DNA of 64,000 nt. Origin: CAZMNY01 sp964567745 (GTDB taxonomy: Bacteria; Planctomycetota; Planctomycetia; Pirellulales; Pirellulaceae). Of this stretch, positions 9,291 to 16,885 are shown one piece after another. Under the pieces are notes generated by a model, which worked only from the letters and a program-made list of their open reading frames with translations, was not told where the DNA came from and made no database searches. The DNA is taken from contig CAZMNY010000001.1 in assembly GCA_964567745.1 (NCBI GenBank), positions 124,001 through 188,000 of the forward strand, in the 5' to 3' direction. Within the stretch, counting starts at the first letter, position 1. Every line of letters begins with the position of its first letter. The translations under genes and the position numbers were made by a program.

Positions 9291-9607
9291 ACAAACACCT
9301 AGGACAGAGCGTCGCCGCCGATCGCTCCCCCGCCAGGGTGCCAATTCGTCAGCCACGCCGCCAGTATGTGTCGTTCCACACGCGAAGAGTCCGCGTTTGC
9401 TTGAATGGAACAGACAAGAATGAGCAGTAGCGTAGGTAAGCTAATCGGCTCACGGCCCGTCGTCAAGAACCCGCACTCACATCGACTGACGCCGAAACTT
9501 CAGTCGAACCAATGGGCTCAAGTTAGAGAATGGAAAAGCGAGACAACGAGACTTCGAATATTCGAGGAAGCGTCAAAGGGGAATTCGAGCATCCCAGGCC
9601 GCAGGGT
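9291..9607. other. Intergenic region upstream of amtB
   Basis: The 317 bases lie between the end of the cobalamin adenosyltransferase gene and the start of amtB on the same strand, and should hold the amtB promoter. A TGGCAC half-site on the minus strand (9338-9343) recalls the -24 box of sigma-54 promoters, but no matching -12 box follows. No coding frame is convincing. Confidence 0.4.
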
Positions 9608-10162
9608 CTACTCGCCCTGGTTCGGAATCCACGGCGAATCGGGCGTGCCCGACTGGTGATTTGCGACTCGAGCCAAAACAAATAGCAAGTCGCCCAGGCG
9701 GTTGAGGTAGCGAAGCTGAGCCATCGAAACGTCAACCCCTTCCTGCTTTGCAAGCGTCCAAACGCGACGTTCGGCTCGGCGACAGACAGCGCGGCACACA
9801 TGCAAATGCGCCGAGAACGGGACGCCCGCAGGCAGCACAAAGAACTTCAGCTTTGGCAGGTCGGTCTCGCCAAGGTCGATCCAATTCTCCAATCTCGAAA
9901 CATCGGCGTCGTCGATCATTCGAGTCCCCATCGAAGTCGGGTCCGGGCTGGAGAGTTCGGCACCGGCCGAGAATAGATCCCCTTGGATTTGTTCGAGTTG
10001 AACGTCCAAAGTCGACTTTGCTTCAATGCGAGCCATTCCGATATTCGCGCACAGCTCGTCAACCGCGCCAATGGCTTCTATGCGAACATCGTCCTTGTCA
10101 GTTCGACCGCCCCCATACAATCCGGTCTGGCCTTCATCACCTGTACGAGTGTAGATTTTCAT
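9608..10162 (-). CDS. pduO: Cob(I)alamin adenosyltransferase, PduO type
   Basis: The 184-residue enzyme transfers the adenosyl group of ATP to cob(I)alamin to make coenzyme B12. The N-terminus MKIYTRTGDEGQTGLYGGGR is the PduO-type ATP-binding motif. It is followed by KDDVRIEAIGAVDELCANIG and, near the end, CRRAERRVW and LRYLNRLGDLLFVLAR, all conserved in the family. The start ATG 10162 has GAAGG eight bases upstream; the longer open frame upstream has no family similarity. No B12 riboswitch is evident upstream. It is followed by amtB on the same strand after 317 bases and faces away from the Nudix gene. Confidence 0.95.
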   Translation of the reverse strand: MKIYTRTGDEGQTGLYGGGRTDKDDVRIEAIGAVDELCANIGMARIEAKSTLDVQLEQIQGDLFSAGAELSSPDPTSMGTRMIDDADVSRLENWIDLGETDLPKLKFFVLPAGVPFSAHLHVCRAVCRRAERRVWTLAKQEGVDVSMAQLRYLNRLGDLLFVLARVANHQSGTPDSPWIPNQGE

Positions 10163-10354
10163 GTCGTCCGCCTTCAGGTCACTTAATCTGCCGCCATCCC
10201 CACAATGAAAAACGCCGACAACAGACGCCTCAACGCACTCATTGAAGCCATGCTCGTCGACAACCAAACCTAGCTCGTCGCACTCGCTGAACCAATCCCC
10301 CACCCCCGCGCAATGCTCGCTCTTCCATCGTCATCGTCAACCGAACGGACTATC

Positions 10355-10771
10355 ATGGTCGAAGTTTTTTCATACGGCTTTCTGGTTTTCCGACGTTCGC
10401 CGGAACTCTCCTTCTTACTGATGCGCCATGCGGATCGTTGGGACTTGCCCAAAGGGCATCTGGACGCGGGCGAATCCGACATGGAGTGTGCCCTTCGCGA
10501 GCTCGTCGAAGAGACGGGGATTACCGAAAATGATATCGCGATCGATCCGGGCTTTCGATTCACCAACGAATATGAAGTCTTCTCTCATCGGCTGAATCGG
10601 CGCGCAGAAAAACGGCTCACGATTTTTCTAGCATGGTTGGAGTCGCCCGTTGAGTTGGCGATTACCGAGCACTTAGGTTTCGAGTGGTTTCCCTGGTCGC
10701 CGCCGCACCAGATCCAACTGGAAACGATCGACCCATTACTCGCGCATGCGAAATCACACTTGAGCCAATGA
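10355..10771 (+). CDS. Nudix hydrolase, probable diadenosine tetraphosphatase
   Basis: The 138-residue protein carries a complete Nudix box, GHLDAGESDMECALRELVEETGI, with the required Gly, Glu and REUXEE pattern. The start (MVEVFSYGFLVFRR) and the segment DRWDLPKGHLDAGES resemble the small Ap4A hydrolases that cleave dinucleoside polyphosphates. I use ATG 10355; an in-frame ATG at 10313 would add 14 unlikely residues. Neither has a clear ribosome site. The gene is divergent from the adenosyltransferase and convergent with the last gene of the ubiquitin-like operon. The substrate is inferred from family likeness only. Confidence 0.85.
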   Translation: MVEVFSYGFLVFRRSPELSFLLMRHADRWDLPKGHLDAGESDMECALRELVEETGITENDIAIDPGFRFTNEYEVFSHRLNRRAEKRLTIFLAWLESPVELAITEHLGFEWFPWSPPHQIQLETIDPLLAHAKSHLSQ

Positions 10772-10822
10772 TCGATTGCGTGCTCGCCAGCCTTGCTGCC
10801 TCTATAGCGTCTACTAAGCTCG

Positions 10823-11629
10823 CTAGGTTGCCTGAAGTGATGCTGGCTTTACCTTGCGAAAGCGTCGCTCGCCACATGCATAAACGGAGCATTCACCATT
10901 GAAGATCCAACAATCTTTGTGATGAGGCGTCTCGCATTTTCGGCAATAAACGACGTCTTCGCTCAAGTCATCACCGCAGATTTTGCACATCGCTTCTTCC
11001 GTGGAAATCTGCGCAGGTTGACCGAAGTCAATTCCCACGGCCAACACGCCGACCATTTCATCGCACAGCCAAATCGCCGCGTCGCAGAATCTGTCGAGGT
11101 TGCTGAAAGGAAGAAGGCAACCGCGGCGCGAGACGCGAAACTCGGAGTCATACAAGTGAATCACCAGACTTTTGGATTGAGCCGCCTGGCGCAGCAATGA
11201 AATTCTCGCGCGGACTCCTAGCGACAACAGCTTCTTCAGTCGCTCCCTAGGCCCGCCGAGAACCAAGTACTTCATGTTAAACGCGATACTACCACTGCCA
11301 ACGGATCCCAAGCGAAACAAGTCAGTCAATTGACGTGGCCGGATCGTCGCATTGAGCTCGGCCGCGCCCCATCCTGTGACCTCAATCACCGTCGCGTAAA
11401 CGGGAATCCAACGTCGTCGTCTTTCAATGGCGAGCCGATACCGAACGCCTTCGCGGCGAAACTCGACAAACTGCTCAATCGCACCCGTTCGGCGATAGAG
11501 CCCGTGATGTTTGCGAGCTAATGCGAGGAAAGCCTTCGAGAGGTTTTCGCGCTGCCTGGCCCTCGCTCCCATGACAACAAGGAAGACGATCACCGAGATA
11601 ATTCCGATGATGACAAAACCGAATTCCAT
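10823..11629 (-). CDS. Membrane-anchored RING-finger protein 2 (candidate E3)
   Basis: The 268-residue protein begins with one hydrophobic helix (MEFGFVIIGIISVIVFLVVM). A cytosolic domain of unknown fold follows (about 25-205), then a C-terminal RING-like treble clef. The metal ligands are C215, C218, C229, C232, H236/H237, C240, C247 and C252 in the pattern CX2CX10CX2CX3HHX2CX6CX4C, as in the Prok-RING_1 family. It is the last gene of the minus-strand operon, 46 bases after its paralogue. Within the neighbourhood (E1, E2s, JAMM peptidases, ubiquitin-like protein) the likely role is an E3 that recruits E2 at the membrane. No direct proof of ligase activity can be read from sequence. The middle domain may select substrates. 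Confidence 0.85.
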   Translation of the reverse strand: MEFGFVIIGIISVIVFLVVMGARARQRENLSKAFLALARKHHGLYRRTGAIEQFVEFRREGVRYRLAIERRRRWIPVYATVIEVTGWGAAELNATIRPRQLTDLFRLGSVGSGSIAFNMKYLVLGGPRERLKKLLSLGVRARISLLRQAAQSKSLVIHLYDSEFRVSRRGCLLPFSNLDRFCDAAIWLCDEMVGVLAVGIDFGQPAQISTEEAMCKICGDDLSEDVVYCRKCETPHHKDCWIFNGECSVYACGERRFRKVKPASLQAT

Positions 11630-11675
11630 CGTGCGACCATTCTCCTGAGGCGATGCGCATGGATTTGCTAGCCGC

Positions 11676-12542
11676 CTAGCGATTGGACTCCGCGTTGCTC
11701 GAAACCGAATTCTCAGTCACGGCGTTGACGTTTTTCTGCGCGATTTGAGGCGCGACGTAGTGCTTTTCCTGACAACCATAGATGGCGCAAGAGCCAACGT
11801 ACTGCCAACACTCCAAGTGATGCGGCGTCTTGCAGCGCCGACAAAAGACCATGTCCGTTGTGATTTCGTCGCCGCACACCTGACACACGGCATCTTGGAC
11901 GACTTGCAACCCCTCTTCCTGCATGAACTCGATGCCAACGGAACGAGTCAGCATGGCCTGGTCGTAAAGTTCAAGAATCGCTCGAACGAAATCGTCTGCC
12001 TGTTCGAGACTGCTGAATAGACGCTGCTTGACGACTTCCAACTCGCCTCGCCGAAGCGAGATATGTATGAAGTCGTCCCCGAATAGCGACCGCAAACGCT
12101 CGATCTGCCAACACACCGCCGTGTTCAGCAATGCTCGAGCCTCTTGCGGATTGTTGGTAAGGACAACGTATCGTTGCCCAAATCGCAAATCGATCGCGAT
12201 CTCTTCGAGGCCTCGGAATTCGTGCTGTTGAGGCACATAGGACCAACGTGAAAGAATCTCACATCGGAAACTCGCATCAGGCCAAGCCACAACAACGTGG
12301 GCGTAGCCGCGCTTGGAATGCTTGGCGGGGTAGACGACGACGGGAATGCGGTCACGTCCGTAATGGAACTGCACCGTCGGGGCGTTGAACAATCCGCCGG
12401 AGATGTAAACGCCGCCCCATCGCTTGGCCAATTTGGCGAGAGCCGAGTTGCTGCGGCCAAAGCGAAACTTGCTCAAGACCCCGAACCCGCTCATCGCGAT
12501 CAGGCTGACCACGATAATCAGGAATGCTACAACACATTCCAT
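11676..12542 (-). CDS. Membrane-anchored RING-finger protein 1 (candidate E3)
   Basis: This 288-residue paralogue of the downstream gene has the same plan: an N-terminal membrane helix (MECVVAFLIIVVSLIAM), a middle domain, and a RING-like zinc site. Its ligands are C220, C223, C234, C237, H241/H242, C245, C252 and C257 (CQVCGDE...CRRCKTPHHLECW...CAIYGC). I chose ATG 12542 because GAAGGG lies at a proper distance upstream and because this start aligns with the paralogue; ATG 12548 is only six bases away. After the RING there is a 30-residue tail rich in Asn, Ser and Val. The middle domain aligns with the paralogue only loosely, so the two probably have different partners or substrates. Expected role: E3 of the ubiquitin-like pathway. 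Confidence 0.85.
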   Translation of the reverse strand: MECVVAFLIIVVSLIAMSGFGVLSKFRFGRSNSALAKLAKRWGGVYISGGLFNAPTVQFHYGRDRIPVVVYPAKHSKRGYAHVVVAWPDASFRCEILSRWSYVPQQHEFRGLEEIAIDLRFGQRYVVLTNNPQEARALLNTAVCWQIERLRSLFGDDFIHISLRRGELEVVKQRLFSSLEQADDFVRAILELYDQAMLTRSVGIEFMQEEGLQVVQDAVCQVCGDEITTDMVFCRRCKTPHHLECWQYVGSCAIYGCQEKHYVAPQIAQKNVNAVTENSVSSNAESNR

Positions 12543-12635
12543 CGACATTCCCTTCTTGTGAGCGTGTTCGTTTGGGCTCGGCGGTGACAACTTCCGGCGA
12601 AATTCAGTCACCGCGAATCGCGCGAGCCGCTGTGT

Positions 12636-13331
12636 CTATTCGATGAAGAGAATATCGTCCCCATCCTGTGACGTCGGTGATCCGCGATGTCGGATCGGCG
12701 ACTCATACACGATTGCCTGTGGAGGGTCCTCGAGGAAAAAGACGTCGCCGCGCGAGGAAGGTTCATTTTCAACAATCGACAACGGCTCGTCGCTCTTTCT
12801 ACGATAACGAACCACGTTGCCGCCCGCATCAATTTGCTCGGACGGGCCATCTCGAAGCGGACGCACGTCGACTGGTAGTTCTAGTTTGGCTTCCGTTTCG
12901 AACCAATTCTTAGCATTGTAATTTGAGGCTCGGTCGAGGTCGAAGTAGGCGAGCCGAGCTGCATCCCATAGGCGTTCGCAGACCACGTCGAGCCCGACCG
13001 CTTTGTCCCACGGCAATCCGAGATCTTTGAGGCTGATGAAGCCGCTGTAGGTAATGTTTGGATGATAGGCCGGCGTGAGCCAACGTAGATCCGGCACCTG
13101 ATCGGGATAAGCCGAGCCCATGCGGATCTCGCAACGATGCTCGCCTACCTCTTCGTAACCCTCATCTGCGTTGCGATCTCGGCGAATCCCCTTGCCTCGA
13201 AAGATGAGAGTGAATTGATCAGCTGGATCGCCATCGTCCGCGACGAACTCGAAGATCGTACTCTCATCCCGCAGCGCCTGCAGAGTTCGCAAATCCTCAC
13301 TAAGCCGTTGAGTTCGAGCATTGTCTGACAT
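12636..13331 (-). CDS. Inactive E2-like (UBC-fold) protein, E2 variant
   Basis: The 231-residue protein aligns with the E2 at 16886-17854 through its UBC fold. Shared features are the N-terminal helix RLSEDLRTLQALRDEST, the strand YPDQVPDLRW, the HPN motif at 90-92, and the helix VVCERLWDAARLAYFD. The position of the catalytic cysteine, ten residues after the His of HPN, is Ser100 (SGFISLKDL). It should therefore not form a normal thioester, much like eukaryotic UEV proteins. The C-terminal tail (from about 160) is disordered and contains GDVFFLED (195-202) and a terminal GDDILFIE (224-231), both matched in the tail of the active E2. AGGAGG six bases before ATG 13331 fixes the start. It follows the second JAMM gene by 33 bases. 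Confidence 0.85.
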   Translation of the reverse strand: MSDNARTQRLSEDLRTLQALRDESTIFEFVADDGDPADQFTLIFRGKGIRRDRNADEGYEEVGEHRCEIRMGSAYPDQVPDLRWLTPAYHPNITYSGFISLKDLGLPWDKAVGLDVVCERLWDAARLAYFDLDRASNYNAKNWFETEAKLELPVDVRPLRDGPSEQIDAGGNVVRYRRKSDEPLSIVENEPSSRGDVFFLEDPPQAIVYESPIRHRGSPTSQDGDDILFIE

Positions 13332-13364
13332 GCTGGGCCTCCTGTCTCAACCCATGGGTGCGGG

Positions 13365-14759
13365 CTATTCGTCGTTTTCACTGGCGTCCGACGCGTCGTC
13401 GTCCGCAGTGTCAAAGTTCACATCGTCAATTTGCTCTTCGTCTTCGTCCGGACGATACGGCGACTCCTCTTTCTGAGCGGTCATGGTCGTCATCACGGTC
13501 CCCACGCCCAGCACAAATAGCAGCCCGCCGCCAATCGCCCACCAATACCAGACGATTCCGAAGAATTCCCTCGGCTCGGTGTCGTCAGAGGGCACGTCGA
13601 TATTCAGTTTCTTCGCAAAACCATCGCGTTCTTTTCGGTACCTGTCGCGTTGAGCTCGGATGACTTTGTTTTCCTCGCTCACTCGATCATAACTGGCCAT
13701 CGACTTCTTCTTGGCGACCGTCTCGGCGGCGAGTCTTTGATTTAGCGTTTTAACGTGGTAGCTCTGGCCCAAGGCGGAAGCTTTCCACTGGGCGGCGTCT
13801 TCCTTCGCTTTGACCGCTCCGGAAAACGCTTTCTTGCCATCGCCCATCCGCGCCATCAGATCGTCGAGCATTTCATTTTGAGCATCGTCGCGAATCCGAT
13901 TCGTCTCGGCGATCGAAAGTCGAGCCACTTGAGCTTCGAGTTCATCGATTTTTTCGTTGCCGATTTGGATGCTGGGAAACATCAGCTTGACGGCGACAAG
14001 CAGCACCAACAGGAACTGCATTGTCATCATGCCCATGACGGCGGTACCCTGCCACGAATTCGAATCCGGGATTTGCACCACAGTCGGTTGGTTTCCGCCG
14101 CCAGACGAACGCATGCGTGTCATTGCCATGTCTCCACCACCGCCAGAAAGTTGGTCCGCCGCGTCCTCCAACTCATCGAGTCGAAAACGCGAACTGATCA
14201 GATAGAACCCGCCAGCTCGGCGAATACGGTTTGCCGGATCGCCCGTCCATTGAAACATGCCGCGATCGTCCCGGCAGGGGTCAATAACGAGCGCTACATC
14301 AAGTTCTTTGTTGAAGAAATTGTCGCAGATGAACATGTCCATCCCGGAGAGGAAGACTCCCCAATCGGGATGCGTGTGATACCATCCGACCATCTGCAAG
14401 TCGTCAGGAAACTCTTCTCGCTCTTTGGTGATCTCCGACCAAGTATCGTGAGTAAACTTGAAGCTGCCCTTCGTGCTCTCGTAATGTTTCGCTCGCAAGC
14501 TGTCGGAGATCACAACGAACGGCTTGCCATCTTGATCTAGAAAATGACCGCCAAGCATTACGCCGCCCAACTCGACGCTCGTGTCCTCGAGTGCGTGGTC
14601 CTCCATGTCCGCCATGACGTCCAGGTCGACATAAACCGGTAGGTCTCGATCCTCGGGACCGTCGATGGCAACCACAGCGAACTGCTTGTTTTGGTCCGGG
14701 CGCAGCGATGTATCCGGCTCGGATTCTTCAAGATCGCCAAAATGGACATCAGCTTCCAT
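13365..14759 (-). CDS. JAB/JAMM metallopeptidase with two membrane helices and coiled coil
   Basis: The 464-residue protein starts with a cytosolic JAMM domain with all zinc-site residues: E63 in VELGGVMLGG, H128 and H130 in YHTHPDWGVFLSGMD, S138 and D141. It should cleave ubiquitin-like protein from targets. A membrane helix (about 239-262) follows, then a long charged coiled coil (about 267-385), a second helix (about 399-423), and a highly acidic tail (424-464). The topology would place the coiled coil on the far side of the inner membrane and both ends in the cytosol, so the protein could relay an envelope signal to a deconjugase. It sits 204 bases after the E1 gene and 33 before the inactive E2 gene. 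Confidence 0.88.
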   Translation of the reverse strand: MEADVHFGDLEESEPDTSLRPDQNKQFAVVAIDGPEDRDLPVYVDLDVMADMEDHALEDTSVELGGVMLGGHFLDQDGKPFVVISDSLRAKHYESTKGSFKFTHDTWSEITKEREEFPDDLQMVGWYHTHPDWGVFLSGMDMFICDNFFNKELDVALVIDPCRDDRGMFQWTGDPANRIRRAGGFYLISSRFRLDELEDAADQLSGGGGDMAMTRMRSSGGGNQPTVVQIPDSNSWQGTAVMGMMTMQFLLVLLVAVKLMFPSIQIGNEKIDELEAQVARLSIAETNRIRDDAQNEMLDDLMARMGDGKKAFSGAVKAKEDAAQWKASALGQSYHVKTLNQRLAAETVAKKKSMASYDRVSEENKVIRAQRDRYRKERDGFAKKLNIDVPSDDTEPREFFGIVWYWWAIGGGLLFVLGVGTVMTTMTAQKEESPYRPDEDEEQIDDVNFDTADDDASDASENDE

Positions 14760-14963
14760 CGGTCACCACTCGTAAACCTTCCGGACCCGCGACTCGGGGA
14801 TGGTAGCTTGGACCTCTGCGAAAAATCCCCAAACCAGCCAAAACGACTCTTGTCGGTAGCTTCCGCGCCTCGCTGATTGGGAGGCACCGCGCAAACGATA
14901 GGACTCCGCCCATCCAGGGCAATTCGTTCGTGGCGTGAAAATGTTGCAAGCCAAATCCTCTTA

Positions 14964-16133
14964 TCAGAATTGCCAGTCGTCTAGATCGCCGTTGAGCAGG
15001 ACGTATCGCACCGATTCGCCGCCTTGCACTTTGACGATGTCGTACGATGGAACGCCCAAGTCCGATAATGTTTCCCGAGCCAGCTCACTGGACTGCGGTA
15101 CATGCTGGGCGAATTCCGGCCGGCCCGTTTCGCCACATTCAGGACAAGCGGCTTCTCGCATGCCAACCGATTGCATCGGCCGCATGATCGGCGACTTGGC
15201 CGAACACATGGCGCAGTCGATTTCGACCACAAGATCACGGTCAAGCGTAAGCCGCCAAGGTCCTTCGTCTCCGGTCGCTTCCGCCACAGCATTCATCAGC
15301 TCGTCGGCTGTTGTCTCTTTGCAACTGAGAGGCAAGACCAACGGATCGCCATACGTTTCGTGGCTCAAGCAATCTTCGCGATGCTGAAACTTGGTCTTGT
15401 AGAATTGATTCGAGATCCCGTTGTAGACAAGAGCCTCACCCGAGGCGACGGGCATTTTGTGAAGCAGTTTCAATGCCTCTTGAGTCTGCAGCGCGCCGAT
15501 CATCGACGAAATGGTTGGGGCCGTCGGCACCTTACCCGCTTGCAGATCTTCTTGCCGCAACAGCGGGCAACTGTAACGCAAATTTATCAAGCGATAATCC
15601 GTTTCGGTCATCGCACATTCGTAGCACGATCCGTCCGGCGGGCGAAATGTCTTCACAACGCCATTGATTTCTTGAATGCCGCCGTCGATCCACGGCGTGT
15701 TGACCTTCCAACAACTACGATTCACCCACAAGCGGGCTTCGCGGTTGTCCAGGCACCCGATGACCACGTCGACGTCGCGAAACACGCCCAGCCCGATTTC
15801 CGTAATAACGTTGGCCATCAAGGGCTGGACTTTGGTGTCTGGATTCAAGTCGATGACCGCGTCGGCCGCCGCCTCAGCTTTGGGACGACCTCGATCGCGC
15901 GAGCGGAACAGTACGGATCGCGTCAGGTTCGACTCTTCAATCAAATCAAAGTCGACGACGTAAACACTGCCGACGCCGAGCAAGGCAAGATTCTTGAGCA
16001 CTTCATTGCCCAAGGCGCCGGCGCCGACGACAAGCACTTTGGAGTTCGCCAGCCGCTCTTGGTCCCACCAAGCGATCAGCCGCAACCGCGAGTAGCGATC
16101 GTCATCGTCAATAACAAGTTCTTCTTCAGTCAT
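14964..16133 (-). CDS. E1-like ThiF/MoeB-family ubiquitin-like activating enzyme
   Basis: The 389-residue protein has an E1 adenylation domain. The ATP loop is VLVVGAGALG (33-42), followed by the Asp-rich strand VYVVDFDLIE, the Arg finger in NLTRSVLF (Arg72), and the Mg-binding Asp in IGCLDNREA (Asp129). C189 in RYSCPLL is the best candidate for the thioester cysteine. Zinc pairs CYEC (170/173) and, in a C-terminal extension of about 130 residues, CAMC (307/310) and CPEC (330/333) are visible. The extension is unlike plain MoeB and may recruit E2 or the ubiquitin-like protein. I start at ATG 16133 (MTEEELV); the open frame extends 16 codons upstream without support. It is the only E1 in the operon and should serve both E2 proteins. 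Confidence 0.9.
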   Translation of the reverse strand: MTEEELVIDDDDRYSRLRLIAWWDQERLANSKVLVVGAGALGNEVLKNLALLGVGSVYVVDFDLIEESNLTRSVLFRSRDRGRPKAEAAADAVIDLNPDTKVQPLMANVITEIGLGVFRDVDVVIGCLDNREARLWVNRSCWKVNTPWIDGGIQEINGVVKTFRPPDGSCYECAMTETDYRLINLRYSCPLLRQEDLQAGKVPTAPTISSMIGALQTQEALKLLHKMPVASGEALVYNGISNQFYKTKFQHREDCLSHETYGDPLVLPLSCKETTADELMNAVAEATGDEGPWRLTLDRDLVVEIDCAMCSAKSPIMRPMQSVGMREAACPECGETGRPEFAQHVPQSSELARETLSDLGVPSYDIVKVQGGESVRYVLLNGDLDDWQF

Positions 16134-16268
16134 TGCTTGCCTAGTCAACCCCCGTCTCGAAACCCAAACGCTATTCTCCACGCACGTTCAAGCCATCGGT
16201 TTGAAACGGGCGTGTCGGTTGAAATCGTTCGACACGCTTCAGATCGCTGGCCGAACAATCGCCGCTGT

Positions 16269-16820
16269 TCACGCCTTTTTACCTGATTTGGAATCCGCTT
16301 GCTGGATGCAGATGAATCCGCAGCTGGCGATTTGGTCGCCGCGCCATTGGTAGAATTCGAATTCATGGCGAACCGGATCAACGACCAACGCGACTTGCCA
16401 AGGCTGAGAAAAGAAGTTGCGGTGAATGAAGAGATCATAGCCGGAGAGGAATACGCCGAAATCAGGATGGGTGTGCTGCCACCCCATGATCAACTCGCCC
16501 GGATATTTCTCGTCGGCCTGACGATGGAATTGAGCCCATGTGTCGTGCGTAAACGTCAGCGACGCCGCTCGAGATTCGGCGTCCGTGGCAGGAAAAAACT
16601 TGCGAATCTCAATGTAAGGCCGCCCGTCTTCATGAAGGCCCCCAAGCAGAAACCCTCCAAGCTCTTTGCTCAATTCACGTTCCGAGTACTCCAGGATCTC
16701 CTCGAGCACTTGCTCGTGAATGACGACCGGAACCGCGTCCTCGTGAATCACGCCGACAGGCGGCCGCAACGCCGAGTGCTCTCGGTTGGGGATGGGCTTG
16801 GGGATTGGTTTGATCGACAT
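16269..16820 (-). CDS. Soluble JAB/JAMM metallopeptidase
   Basis: The 183-residue protein is one JAMM domain with E53 (KELGGFLLGG), H116 and H118 (QHTHPDFGVFLSGYD), S126 and D129. The metallopeptidase site is therefore complete. It is similar across its length to the N-terminal domain of the membrane-bound JAMM protein at 13365, including THDTW and the GVFLSG turn, so the two are paralogues. There is no membrane segment or signal. AAAGGAGG six bases before ATG 16820 fixes the start. It lies 65 bases after the active E2 gene and 135 before E1. The ubiquitin-like protein already ends in Gly, so an isopeptidase role is more likely than maturation. Confidence 0.9.
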   Translation of the reverse strand: MSIKPIPKPIPNREHSALRPPVGVIHEDAVPVVIHEQVLEEILEYSERELSKELGGFLLGGLHEDGRPYIEIRKFFPATDAESRAASLTFTHDTWAQFHRQADEKYPGELIMGWQHTHPDFGVFLSGYDLFIHRNFFSQPWQVALVVDPVRHEFEFYQWRGDQIASCGFICIQQADSKSGKKA

Positions 16821-16885
16821 ACGCCCCTCCTTTCGTGGCCGTGGCCTATCGGGTACTCATTTTCATGTTCGTTTGCAACGCCGGA

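Noticed and set aside
9338..9343. Possible sigma-54 promoter for amtB (TGGCAC on the minus strand)
   Set aside because: No TTGC-like -12 box follows at the required spacing; only the half-site is present.
15102..16286. Long plus-strand open frame opposite the E1 gene
   Set aside because: The minus strand here encodes a complete E1 with all motifs; the plus-strand translation has no family features and is the antisense shadow of GC-rich coding sequence.
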